Part shown: piece by piece, positions 8,536 through 21,719 of the stretch
How positions within the stretch are numbered: position 1 is the first letter of the stretch
How the letters are laid out: each line of letters starts with the position of its first letter
Origin: Escarpia spicata
Taxonomy: Eukaryota; Annelida; Polychaeta; Sabellida; Siboglinidae
Assembly (NCBI GenBank): GCA_963995525.1
Contig: OZ023214.1
Location: 58,708,633-58,772,632 of the forward strand
Length of the DNA: 64,000 nucleotides
Direction of reading: 5' to 3'
Notes under the pieces: generated by a model
Databases searched by the model: none
What the model was told of the DNA's origin: nothing
Seen by the model: the letters and a program-made list of their open reading frames with translations, nothing else
Program-made: the position numbers and the translations under genes

Positions 8536-11500
8536 CTACAACATTCAAACACGACATTGTACATAAGAACACATCTCGTGTACAGTGTAGTAGTCATGGT
8601 AGTTGTATTGAACAACTGCACCAACTCTTTTACTCATCAATATCTACAACACTCAAACACGATATTCTACATAAGAACACATCTCGTGTACAGTGTAGTA
8701 GTTATGGTAGTTGTATTGAACAACCGCACCAACTCTTTTACTCATCAATATCTACAACACTCAAACAGGATACTCTACATAAGAACACATCTCGTGTACA
8801 GTGTAGTAGTCATGGTAGTTGTATTGAACAAATGCACCAACTCTTTTACTCATCAATATCTACAACATTCAAACACGATACTGTACATAAGAACACATCT
8901 CGTATATACAGTGTAGTAGTTATGGTAGTTGTATTGAACAAATGCACCAACTCTTTTACTCATCAATATCTACAACACTCAAACAGGATACTCTACATAA
9001 GAACACATCTCGTGTACAGTGTAGTAGTTATGGTAGTTGTATTGAACAACTGCACCAACTCTTTTACTCATCAATATCTACAACATTCGAACACGATACT
9101 GTACATAAGAACACATCTCGTATACAGTGTAGTAGTTATGGTAGTTGTATTGAACAACTGCACCAACTCTTTTACTCATCAATATCTACAACATTCAAAC
9201 ACGATACTGTACATAAGAACACATCTCGTATACAGTGTAGTAGTTATGATAGTTGTATTGAACAAATGCACCAACTCTTTTACTCATCAATATCTACAAC
9301 ACTCAAACAGGATACTCTACATAAGAACACATCTCGTGTACAGTGTAGTAGTTATGGTAGTTGTATTGAACAACTGCACCAACTCTTTTACTCATCAATA
9401 TCTACAACACTCAAACACGATACTCTACATAAGAATACATCTCGTGTACAGTGTAGTAGTCATAGTAGTTGTATTGAACAACTGCACCAACTCTTTTACT
9501 CATCAATATCTACAACACTCAAACACGATACTCTACATAAGAATACATCTCGTGTACAGTGTAGTAGTTATGGTAGTTGTATTGAACAACTGCACCAACT
9601 GTTTTACTCATCAATATCTACAACATTCAAACACGATACTCTACATAAGAACACATCTCATGTACAGTGTAGTAGTTATGGTAGTTGTATTGAACAACTG
9701 CACCAACTGTTTTACTCATCAATATCTACAACATTCAAACACGATACTCTACATAAGAACACATCTCATGTACAGTGTAGTAGTTATGGTAGTTGTATTG
9801 AACAACTGCACCAACTGTTTTACTCATCAATATCTACAACACTCAAACACGATACTCTACATAAGAATACATCTCGTGTACAGTGTAGTAGTCATGGTAG
9901 TTGTATTGAACAACTGCACCAACTGTTTTACTCATCAATATCTACAACATTCAAACACGATACTCTACATAAGAATACATCTCGTGTACAGTGTAGTAGT
10001 CATAGTAGTTGTATTGAACAACTGCACCAACTGTTTTACTCATCAATATCTACAACACTCAAACACGATACTCTACATAAGAACACATCTCGTGTACAGT
10101 GTAGTAGTCATAGTAGTTGTACTGAACAACTGCACCAACTCTTTTACTCATCAATATCTACAACCTTCAAACATGATACTCTACATAAGAACACATCTCG
10201 TGTACAGTGTAGTAGTCATGGTAGTTGTACTGAACAACTGCACCAACTCTTTTACTCATCAATATCTACAACACTCAAACACGATACTCTACATAAGAAC
10301 ACATCTCGTGTACAGTGTAGTAGTTATGGTAGTTGTATTGAACAACTGCACCAACTCTTTTACTCATCAATATCTACAACACTCAAACAGGATATTCTAC
10401 ATAAGAATACATCTCGTGTACAGTGTAGTAGTCATAGTAGTTGTATTGAACAACTGCACCAACTGTTTTACTCATCAATATATACAACACTCAAACAGGA
10501 TACTCTACATAAGAACACATCTCGTGTACAGTGTAGTAGTTATGGTAGTTGTATTGAACAACTGCACCAACTCTTTTACTCATCAATATCTACAACACTC
10601 AAACACGATACTCTACATAAGAATACATCTCGTGTACAGTGTAGTAGTCATAGTAGTTGTATTGAACAACTGCACCAACTCTTTTACTCATCAATATCTA
10701 CAACACTCAAACACGATACTCTACATAAGAATACATCTCGTGTACAGTGTAGTAGTTATGGTAGTTGTATTGAACAACTGCACCAACTGTTTTACTCATC
10801 AATATCTACAACATTCAAACACGATACTCTACATAAGAACACATCTCATGTACAGTGTAGTAGTTATGGTAGTTGTATTGAACAACTGCACCAACTGTTT
10901 TACTCATCAATATCTACAACATTCAAACACGATACTCTACATAAGAACACATCTCATGTACAGTGTAGTAGTTATGGTAGTTGTATTGAACAACTGCACC
11001 AACTGTTTTACTCATCAATATCTACAACACTCAAACACGATACTCTACATAAGAATACATCTCGTGTACAGTGTAGTAGTCATGGTAGTTGTATTGAACA
11101 ACTGCACCAACTGTTTTACTCATCAATATCTACAACATTCAAACACGATACTCTACATAAGAATACATCTCGTGTACAGTGTAGTAGTCATAGTAGTTGT
11201 ATTGAACAACTGCACCAACTGTTTTACTCATCAATATCTACAACACTCAAACACGATACTCTACATAAGAACACATCTCGTGTACAGTGTAGTAGTCATA
11301 GTAGTTGTACTGAACAACTGCACCAACTCTTTTACTCATCAATATCTACAACATTCAAACATGATACTCTACATAAGAACACATCTCGTGTACAGTGTAG
11401 TAGTCATGGTAGTTGTACTGAACAACTGCACCAACTCTTTTACTCATCAATATCTACAACACTCAAACACGATACTCTACATAAGAACACATCTCGTGTA

Positions 11501-14500
11501 CAGTGTAGTAGTTATGGTAGTTGTATTGAACAACTGCACCAACTCTTTTACTCATCAATATCTACAACACTCAAACAGGATATTCTACATAAGAACACAT
11601 CTCGTGTACAGTGTAGTAGTCATGGTAGTTGTATTGAACAACTGCACCAACTCTTTTACTCATCAATATCTACAACATTCAAACACGATACTCTACATAA
11701 GAATACATCTCGGGTACAGTGTAGTAGTCATGGTAGTTGTATTGAACAACTGCACCAACTCTTTTACTCATCAATATCTACAACACTCAAACAGGATACT
11801 CTACATAAGAACACATCTCGTGTACAGTGTAGTAGTCATAGTAGTTATATTGAACAACTGCACCAACTGTTTTACTCATCAATATCTACAACACTCAAAC
11901 ACGATACTGTACATAAGAACACATCTCGTGTACAGTGTAGTAGTCATGGTAGTTGTATTGAACAACTGCACCAACTGTTTTACTCATCAATATCTACAAC
12001 ACTCAAACACGATACTGTACATAAGAACACATCTCGTGTACAGTGTAGTAGTCATGGTAGTTGTATTGAACAACTGCACCAACTCATTTACTCATCAATA
12101 TCTACAACACTCAAACACGATACTCTACATAAGAACACATCTCGTGTACAGTGTAGTAGTCATGGTAGTTGTATTGAACAACTGCACCAACTCTTTTACT
12201 CATCAATATCTACAACACTCAAACACGATACTCTACATAAGAATACATCTCGTGTACAGTGTAGTAGTCATAGTAGTTGTATTGAACAACTGCACCAACT
12301 GTTTTACTCATCAATATCTACAACACTCAAACACGATACTCTACATAAGAACACATCTCGTGTACAGTGTAGTAGTCATGGTAGTTGTATTGAACAACTG
12401 CACCAAATCTTTTACTCATCAATATCTACAACACTCAAACACGATACTGTACATAAGAACACATCTCGTGTACAGTGTAGTAGTCATGGTAGTTGTATTG
12501 AACAACTGCACCAACTCTTTTACTCATCAATATCTACAACACTCAAACACGATACTCTACATAAGAACACATCTCGTGTACAGTGTAGTAGTCATGGTAG
12601 TTGTATTGAACAACTGCACCAAATCTTTTACTCATCAATATCTACAACACTCAAACACGATACTGTACATAAGAACACATCTCGTGTACAGTGTAGTAGT
12701 CATGGTAGTTGTATTGAACAACTGCACCAACTGTTTTACTCATCAATATCTACAACACTCAAACACGATACTGTACATAAGAACACATCTCGTGTACAGT
12801 GTAGTAGTCATGGTAGTTGTATTGAACAACTGCACCAACTCTTTTACTCATCAATATCTACAACACTCAAACACGATACTCTACATAAGAATACATCTCG
12901 TGTACAGTGTAGTAGTTATGGTAGTTGTATTGAACAACTGCACCAACTCTTTTACTCATCAATATCTACAACACTCAAACAGGATACTCTACATAAGAAC
13001 ACATCTCGTGTACAGTGTAGTAGTTATGGTAGTTGTATTGAACAACTGCACCAAATCTTTTACTCATCAATATCTACAACACTCAAACACGATACTGTAC
13101 ATAAGAACACATCTCGTGTACAGTGTAGTAGTCATGGTAGTTGTATTGAACAACTGCACCAACTCTTTTACTCATCAATATCTACAACACTCAAACAGGA
13201 TACTCTACATAAGAACACATCTCGTGTACAGTGTAGTAGTCATGGTAGTTGTATTGAACAACTGCACCAACTGTTTTACTCATCAATATCTACAACACTC
13301 AAACACGATACTGTACATAAGAACACATCTCGTGTACAGTGTAGTAGTCATGGTAGTTGTATTGAACAACTGCACCAACTGTTTTACTCATCAATATCTA
13401 CAACACTCAAACACGATACTGTACATAAGAACACATCTCGTGTACAGTGTAGTAGTCATGGTAGTTGTATTGAACAACTGCACCAACTCTTTTACTCATC
13501 AATATCTACAACACTCAAACACGATACTCTACATAAGAATACATCTCGTGTACAGTGTAGTAGTCATAGTAGTTGTATTGAACAACTGCACCAACTGTTT
13601 TACTCATCAATATCTACAACACTCAAACACGATACTCTACATAAGAACACATCTCGTGTACAGTGTAGTAGTCATGGTAGTTGTATTGAACAACTGCACC
13701 AAATCTTTTACTCATCAATATCTGCACCAACTCTTTTACTCATCAATATCTACAATACTCAAACACGATACTGTACATAAGAACACATCTCGTGTACAGT
13801 GTAGTAGTCATGGTAGTTGTATTGAACAACTGCACCAAATCTTTTACTCATCAATATCTGCACCAACTCTTTTACTCATCAATATCTACAATACTCAAAC
13901 ACGATACTCTACATAAGAACACATCTCGTGTACAGTGTAGCAGTCATGGTAGTTGTATTGAACAAATGCACCAACTGTTTTACTCATCAATATCTACAAC
14001 ACTCAAACAGGATACTCTGCATAAGAACACATCTCGTGTACAGTGTAGTAGTCATAGTAGTTGTATTGAACAACTGCACCAACTCTTTTACTCATCAATA
14101 TCTACAATACTCAAACAGGATACTGTACATAAGAACACATCTCGTGTAAAGTGTAGTAGTCATGGTAGTTGTATTGAACAAATGCACCAACTGTTTTACT
14201 CATCAATATCTACAACACTCAAACAGGATACTCTGCATAAGAACACATCTCGTGTACAGTGTAGTAGTTATGGTAGTTGTATTGAACAACTGCACCAACT
14301 CTTTTACTCATCAATATCTACAACATTCAAACAGGATACTCTGCATAAGAACACATCTCGTATACAGTGTAGTAGTTATGGTAGTTGTATTGAACAAATG
14401 CACCAACTCTTTTACTCATCAATATCTACAACACTCAAACAGGATACTCTGCATAAGAACACATCTCGTGTACAGTGTAGTAGTTATGGTAGTTGTATTG

Positions 14501-15738
14501 AACAACTGCACCAACTCTTTTACTCATCAATATCTACAACACTCAAACACGATACTCTACATAAGAACACATCTCGTGTACAGTGTAGTAGTCATGGTAG
14601 TTGTATTGAACAACTGCACCAAATCTTTTACTCATCAATATCTGCACCAACTCTTTTACTCATCAATATCTACAATACTCAAACAGGATACTGTACATAA
14701 GAACACATCTCGTGTACAGTGTAGCAGTCATGGTAGTTGTATTGAACAAATGCACCAACTGTTTTACTCATCAATATCTACAACACTCAAACACGATACT
14801 CTACATAAGAACACATCTCGTGTACAGTGTAGCAGTCATGGTAGTTGTATTGAACAAATGCACCAACTGTTTTACTCATCAATATCTACAACATTCAAAC
14901 ACGATACTCTACATAAGAACACATCTCGTGTACAGTGTAGCAGTCATGGTAGTTGTATTGAACAACTGCACCAACTGTTTTACTCATCAATATCTACAAC
15001 ATTCAAACACGATACTCTACATAAGAACACATCTCGTGTACAGTGTAGCAGTCATGGTAGTTGTATTGAACAAATGCACCAACTGTTTTACTCATCAATA
15101 TCTACAACACTCAAACAGGATACTCTGCATAAGAACACATCTCGTGTACAGTGTAGTAGTTATGGTAGTTGTATTGAACAACTGCACCAACTCTTTTACT
15201 CATCAATATCTACAACATTCAAACAGGATACTCTGCATAAGAACACATCTCGTATACAGTGTAGTAGTTATGGTAGTTGTATTGAACAAATGCACCAACT
15301 CTTTTACTCATCAATATCTACAACACTCAAACAGGATACTCTGCATAAGAACACATCTCGTGTACAGTGTAGTAGTTATGGTAGTTGTATTGAACAACTG
15401 CACCAACTCTTTTACTCATCAATATCTACAACATTCAAACACGATACTCTACATAAGAACACATCTCGTATACAGTGTAGTAGTTATGGTAGTTGTATTG
15501 AACAACCGCACCAACTCTTTTACTCATCAATATCTACAACACTCAAACAGGATACTGTACATAAGAACACATCTCGTGTACAGTGTAGTAGTTATGGTAG
15601 TTGTATTGAACAACTGCACCAACTCTTTTACTCATCAATATCTACAACACTCAAACAGGATACTCTACATAAGAACACATCTCGTGTACAGTGTAGTAGT
15701 TATGGTAGTTGTATTGAACAACCGCACCAACTCTTTTG
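8528..15738. repeat. 108-bp minisatellite seeded on the exon 14 splice acceptor, about 66 copies
   Basis: Period 108 bp (for example TACTCATCAA at 8631 and 8739). On the gene's strand each unit carries GTTGTAG then ATATTGATGAG, identical to the acceptor and first codons (DIDE) of exon 14, followed immediately by TAA. The leftmost unit merges into the real exon at 8535. Variants at a few positions define subtypes (TCATGG/TTATGG/TCATAG; AACAC/AATAC; CACGAT/CAGGAT), and a block near 9.4-10.4 kb recurs 1188 bp (11 units) further on. Three units near 13.7, 13.86 and 14.64 kb contain an extra partial copy. Since 108 is divisible by 3, open frames over 1600 codons exist; they are not genes. Confidence 0.95.
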
Positions 15739-15749
15739 CTCTGTATAAA

Positions 15750-16020
15750 ACCACATTAACGTCATAAAATTATAACATAGTTTATTTGCTTCAAAACATC
15801 ATGTTATATCATGGTACCATGCATCTTTTTTAAATACAGCATATTTTATGAAAGGTACATAAAGTAGATGACAATAATAACAATATGACTATTGCACCTA
15901 AATCCTTGGCAACCAAGCTCAGAGGCACATCAAGACAAAAAGGTTTGTCATTCTCAAAATCTATAAGCAGTATTCAAGTTGTCAACAGATGGATGGATCC
16001 ATATGCCAGGGAGCTATGAT
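15750..16020. other. No gene seen
   Basis: Non-coding intron sequence between the 108-bp array and the L2-like remnant; the right part may already be L2-like 3' sequence. Confidence 0.4.
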
Positions 16021-16584
16021 GGAGAAGCAAGGCTATCAAAGTAAGTTTTTAAATGACGATGGATTTGTGTAATATTCTCAATTGATCTAACAATAAGAGA
16101 GAGCATATTCCTAAGATTTTTACTGCAGCAACAGAAAAATCCAAAGTTCCAAAATTAGTGTTGATGTAGGAACAAAAAGTAAATCAGAACTAGATGATCG
16201 ATGCTGGATAGGTTTTCTTACAGGAGTAAGCAATGAATGTAAATATGACGGTTGCTTACATGAAAGTGCTTGATATATATCGGTATAAATTTTAAACAAT
16301 TTTACAATATCAAACAGGCAGCCAAGGCAGACTTCAGAATTGACACTGAGTAAGAGAAACATGGAGACCGAGTCACAACCCTTGCTAAGCAATTCTGTAC
16401 ATGTAATTTTATGATATCGTTAATGGCAATATTATAAAAAAGGAAACTACAATGGTCCAGTCTACTAGTAACAAGTGCAGTATCAGGAGTAAACAAAGAA
16501 ATACAAATCTGCATATCATCTGCATAGAGGTGATGAATTATGACTGTTAATAGCTGAGCTCAGTGAAGTTGTGTAGAGTGAAAA
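16020..16584 (-). mobile_element. L2-like LINE 3' remnant (reverse transcriptase C-terminus)
   Basis: Minus-strand pieces read CGVPQGSVLGPLFFTL, then HHLYADDMQI (RT catalytic box, near 16520), SRLDHCSFLFYNIA, VQNCLARVVTRSP, YQALSCKQPSYLHSLLTP and RSSSSDLLFVP. These are the characteristic order and wording of L2-type LINEs. An internal deletion joins the YADD box almost directly to SRLDHC, and a frameshift separates the two C-terminal pieces. The upstream RT is missing: it has been replaced by the 70-bp array whose unit is the GVPQGSVLGP region of this same element. Confidence 0.8.
16120..16514 (-). pseudogene. L2-like RT C-terminal pseudogene
   Basis: Two overlapping frames: 16302-16514 (ICISLFTPDTALVTSRLDHC through LARVVTRSP) and 16120-16392 (YQALSCKQPSYLHSLLTPVR through DLLFVP). 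One frameshift separates them. No start codon of its own; a fragment of a LINE ORF2. Confidence 0.72.
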
Positions 16585-19500
16585 ATAAAGGTCCAAGGAC
16601 AGAACCTTGAGGAACACCACATGAAATAGGCAGTGCTGATGAAAGACAAACAAAAGTAAAGGTCCAAGGAGAGATCCTTGATGAACACCACATGAATAGG
16701 CAGTGCTGATGAAAGACAAACAAAAGTAAAGGTCCAAGGAGAGACCCTTGATGAACACCACATGAATAGGCAGTGCTGATGAAAGACAAACAAAAGTAAA
16801 GGTCCAAGGAGAGACCCTTGATGAACACCACATGAATAGGCAGTGCTGATGAAAGACAAACAAAAGTAAAGGTCCATGGAGAAACCCTTGATGAACACCA
16901 CATGAATAGGCAGTGCTGATGAAAGACAAACAAAAGTAAAGGTCCAAGGACAGAACCTTGAGGAACACCACATGAATAGGCAGTGCTGATGAAAGACAAA
17001 CAAAAGTAAAGGTCCAAGGAGAGACCCTTGATGAACACCACATGAATAGGCAGTGCTGATGAAAGACAAACAAAAGTAAAGGTCTAAGGAGAGACCCTTG
17101 ATGAACACCACATGAATAGGCAGTGCTGATGAAAGACAAACAAAAGTAAAGGTCCAAGGACAGACCCTTGAGGAACACCACATGAATAGGCAGTGCTGAT
17201 GAAAGACAAACAAAAGTAAAAGTCCAAGGAGAGACCCTTGATGAACACCACATGAATAGGCAGTGCTGATGAAAGACAAACAAAAGTAAAGGTCCAAGGA
17301 CAGAACCTTGAGGAACACCACATGAATAGGCAGTGCTGATGAAAGACAAACAAAAGTAAAGGTCTAAGGAGAGACCCTTGATGAACACCACATGAATAGG
17401 CAGTGCTGATGAAAGACAAACAAAAGTAAAGGTCCAAGGACAGAACCTTGAGGAACACCACATGAAATAGGCAGTGCTGATGAAAGACAAACAAAAGTAA
17501 AGGTCCAAGGAGAGACCCTTGATGAACACCACATGAATAGGCAGTGCTGATGAAAGACAAACAAAAGTAAAGGTCCAAGGACAGAACCTTGAGGAACACC
17601 ACATGAATAGGCAGTGCTGATGAAAGACAAACAAAAGTAAAGGTCCAAGGAGAGACCCTTGATGAACACCACATGAATAGGCAGTGCTGATGAAAGACAA
17701 ACAAAAGAAAAGGTCCAAGGAGAGACCCTTGATGAACACCACATGAATAGGCAGTGCTGATGAAAGACAAACAAAAGTAAAGGTCCAAGGAGAGACCCTT
17801 GATGAACACCACATGAATAGGCAGTGCTGATGAAAGACAAACAAAAGTAAAGGTCCAAGGAGAGAACCTTGAGGAACACCACATGAATAGGCAGTGCTGA
17901 TGAAAGACAAACAAAAGTAAAGGTCCAAGGACAGAACCTTGAGGAACACCACATGAAATAGGCAGTGCTGATGAAAGACAAACAAAAGTAAACGTCCAAG
18001 GAGAGACCCTTGATGAACACCACATGAATAGGCAGTGCTGATGAAAGACAAACAAAAGTAAAGGTCCAAGGACAGAACCTTGAGGAACACCACATGAATA
18101 GGCAGTGCTGATGAAAGACAAACAAAAGTAAAGATCCAAGGAGAGACCCTTGATGAACACCACATGAATAGGCAGTGCTGATGAAAGACAAACAAAAGTA
18201 AAGATCCAAGGAGAGACCCTTGATGAACACCACATGAATAGGCAGTGCTGATGAAAGACAAACAAAAGTAAAGGTCCAAGGACAGAACCTTGAGGAACAC
18301 CACATGAATAGGCAGTGCTGATGAAAGACAAACAAAAGTAAAGATCCAAGGACAGAACCTTGAGGAACACCACATGAAATAGGCAGTGCTGATGAAAGAC
18401 AAACAAAAGTAAAGGTCCAAGGACAGAACCTTGAGGAACACCACATGAATAGGCAGTGCTGATGAAAGACAAACAAAAGAAAAGGTCCAAGGAGAGACCC
18501 TTGATGAACACCACATGAATAGGCAGTGCTGATGAAAGACAAACAAAAGAAAAGGTCCAAGGAGAGACCCTTGATGAACACCACATGAATAGGCAGTGCT
18601 GATGAAAGACAAACAAAAGTAAAGGTCCAAGGAGAGACCCTTGATGAACACCACATGAATAGGCAGTGCTGATGAAAGACAAACAAAAGTAAAGGTCCAA
18701 GGAGAGAACCTTGAGGAACACCACATGAATAGGCAGTGCTGATGAAAGACAAACAAAAGTAAAGGTCCAAGGACAGAACCTTGAGGAACACCACATGAAA
18801 TAGGCAGTGCTGATGAAAGACAAACAAAAGTAAACGTCCAAGGAGAGACCCTTGATGAACACCACATGAATAGGCAGTGCTGATGAAAGACAAACAAAAG
18901 TAAAGGTCCAAGGACAGAACCTTGAGGAACACCACATGAATAGGCAGTGCTGATGAAAGACAAACAAAAGTAAAGATCCAAGGAGAGACCCTTGATGAAC
19001 ACCACATGAATAGGCAGTGCTGATGAAAGACAAACAAAAGTAAAGATCCAAGGAGAGACCCTTGATGAACACCACATGAATAGGCAGTGCTGATGAAAGA
19101 CAAACAAAAGTAAAGGTCCAAGGACAGAACCTTGAGGAACACCACATGAATAGGCAGTGCTGATGAAAGACAAACAAAAGTAAAGATCCAAGGACAGAAC
19201 CTTGAGGAACACCACATGAAATAGGCAGTGCTGATGAAAGACAAACAAAAGTAAAGGTCCAAGGACAGAACCTTGAGGAACACCACATGAAATAGGCAGT
19301 GCTGATGAAAGACAAACAAAAGCAAAGGTCCAAGGACAGAACCTTGAGGAACACCACATGAAATAGGCAGTGCTGATGAAAGACAAACAAAAGTAAAGAT
19401 CCAAGGACAGAACATTGAGGAACACCACATGAATAGGCAGTGCTGATGAAAGACAAACAAAAGTAAAGGACCAAGGACAGAACCTTGAGGAACACCACAT

Positions 19501-20449
19501 GAATAGGCAGTGCTGATGAAAGACAAACAAAAGTAAAGATCCAAGGAGAGACCCTTGATGAACACCACATGAATAGGCAGTGCTGATGAAAAACAAACAA
19601 AAGTAAAGATCCAAGGAGAGACCCTTGATGAACACCACATGAATAGGCAGTGCTGATGAAAGACAAACAAAAGTAAAGATCCAAGGAGAGACCCTTGATG
19701 AACACCACATGAATAGGCAGTGCTGATGAAAGACAAACAAAAGTAAAGGTCCAAGGACAGAACCTTGAGGAACACCACATGAATAGGCAGTGCTGATGAA
19801 AGACAAACAAAAGTAAAGATCCAAGGTCAGAACCTTGAGGAACACCACATGAAATAGGCAGTGCTGATGAAAGACAAACAAAAGTAAAGGTCCAAGGACA
19901 GAACCTTGAGGAATACCACATGAATAGGCAGTGCTGATGAAAGACAAACAAAAGTAAAGATCCAAGGACAGAACCTTGAGGAACACCACATGAAATAGGC
20001 AGTGCTGATGAAAGACAAACAAAAGTAAAGATCCAAGGACAGAACCTTGAGGAACACCACATGAATAGGCAGTGCTGATGAAAGACAAACAAAAGTAAAG
20101 ATCCAAGGACAGAACCTTGAGGAACACCACATGAAATAGGCAGTGCTGATGAAAGACTAACAAAAGTAAAGGTCCAAGGACAGAACCTTGAGGAACACCA
20201 CATGAATAGGCAGTGCTGATGAAAGACAAACAAAAGTAAAGGTCCAAGGACAGAACCTTGAGGAACACCACATGAAATAGGCAGTGCTGATGAAAGACAA
20301 ACAAAAGTAAAGATCCAAGGACAGAACCTTGAGGAACACCACATGAAATAGGCAGTGCTGATGAAAGACAAACAAAAGTAAAGATCCAAGGACAGAACCT
20401 TGAGGAACACCACATGAAATAGGCAGTGCTGATGAAAGACAAACAAAAG
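16585..20449. repeat. 70/71-bp minisatellite built from an RT motif, about 55 copies
   Basis: Unit (plus strand) runs GGTCCAAGGAGAGACCCTTG, ATGAACACCACATGAATAGG, CAGTGCTGATGAAAGACAAA, CAAAAGTAAA. On the minus strand it encodes SALPISCGVPQGSVLGPLLL, the core RT motif of the adjacent L2-like element. Two main variants alternate (GAGACCCTTGATG and CAGAACCTTGAGG), and units with GAAATAGG are 71 bp. A marker variant (AACGTCC) recurs at 17991 and 18833, an 842-bp block duplication of 12 units. As 70 is not a multiple of 3 and no frame has a stop, three overlapping frames stay open; none is a gene. Confidence 0.95.
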
Positions 20450-20467
20450 TTGTATTAACTCGTTTAG

Positions 20468-21471
20468 GTGTTTTGGTTTGTGAAGGAGGTAGCTAGGTTG
20501 GTAGATATTGTGAAGGGGATGGAGATGAGAATCAGCAAGGAGACAGATGGAATGGAGAGAGACGACAGGGAGAGAGTTCAGAATACTGTGAGACTGAAGG
20601 AGCAGAGTAGTGGCAAGAAGACTGAGGAAAGGAGATTGAGAGGAGGGAAGGTGATCGGAGGGGAAGAAATTGGAGAATCGACGGCAGGAAATGTGACAGG
20701 CGTGAAGGTGACAGGGGAGAAAGTGACCATAAAGAGGTAGGAGGGAAAAAGAAATGGGAGAGGAGAGAAGGAAATGCAATGGGAGGAAATATGAAAGGAA
20801 GAAATTAAGTGAGAGTAAATGTGACAGAAGAGAAGTTGGGAGGGATGATGACAGGAGGAAAGGTGACAAGATAAACAGCATCAGGAAAGAATGGAACAGA
20901 AGAGATGGTGACAGGAGAGCAGAAGACAGGGGAACAAGACTATAACCAGGCAGATGCAAACCAGAGAAGGAGCTACTCTGAGGCAGTGATTGAGGGGGCA
21001 ATGAGGAAAGAGAGGGTGTTTATGGGCGACTCTATTCTGAGAAAGACGGATAAGACACTAAGCGAAGGGGAGGACGTCGTTGTTTGTTTGCCAGGGGCTA
21101 GGATAGAACATGTGACTGAAAGGGTAGAGAAGGTATAGGGGCATGGCAAGGGATGGTCTATCCTCATGCACGTAGGGACAAATAATGCAGACAGGGAGGG
21201 AACAACTGGGATAGTACAGAAGTACAGACAGTTAGTGAGGAAGTAAAAGAAGACAAGAGTCGAGCAGATAATTCTCTCAGGAATTTTGCCAGTAATGGGA
21301 GGAAAGGGACCAACATGTAGAAACTGCAAGAGGATGGCGATCAAAGCACTAGTTGAGCAGATGTGCAAAGACGAGGGGGTGGCATTCGTAGATATATGGG
21401 GATACTTTGTTTTCTCAGAGAACCTCCTGCAATCTGTTGACAGTGGGACAGGCTGCATCTATTTAAACTAG
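20468..21471 (+). pseudogene. ORF1 (SGNH esterase) pseudogene of copy C
   Basis: Begins upstream of the copy B truncation, so it shows more of the charged N-terminus (RISKETDGMERDDRERVQN). Later pieces read VFMGDSILRKTDKTLSEGED (nucleophile Ser kept) and LPVMGGKGPTCRNCKRMA. The segment holding the catalytic D-x-x-H is deleted: WGYFV is joined directly to FSENLLQ. In-frame stops near 20740, 21137 and 21246. Confidence 0.75.
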
Positions 21472-21719
21472 ATTCGCAGGGGGGACTCACAGAGAAGCCT
21501 AAAACTGGAGGCATAGATAAAGACAACAGAAATAAATCAACAAAGAACAGCCTGGAAAACTTTTCTCAACCAGATACATTTTACCTTCAAAGTAAAATCA
21601 GAAAGAAATAATAAAAAGCAGTTCAGGAGAAATTTCCACAAAGGAAGTTATAAGGAAATGAGGAAATAATTAGCAAAGATAGACTGGAACAACACACTGA
21701 AGAATAAGACAGCAACAGA

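Noticed and set aside
8832..15767. Very long open frames (up to about 1690 codons) across the 108-bp array
   Set aside because: The period is a multiple of 3 and the unit happens to lack stops in two frames, so open frames are automatic. Two different frames are open at once, the translation is a perfect 36-residue repeat with no known domain, and the units derive from a splice acceptor on the opposite strand.
16516..21001. Minus-strand open frames of about 1300 codons with repeated GVPQGSVLGP
   Set aside because: All three frames are open because a 70-bp unit shifts frame each time without stops. The RT motif is repeated without the rest of the enzyme, so this is a minisatellite, not a multi-RT protein.
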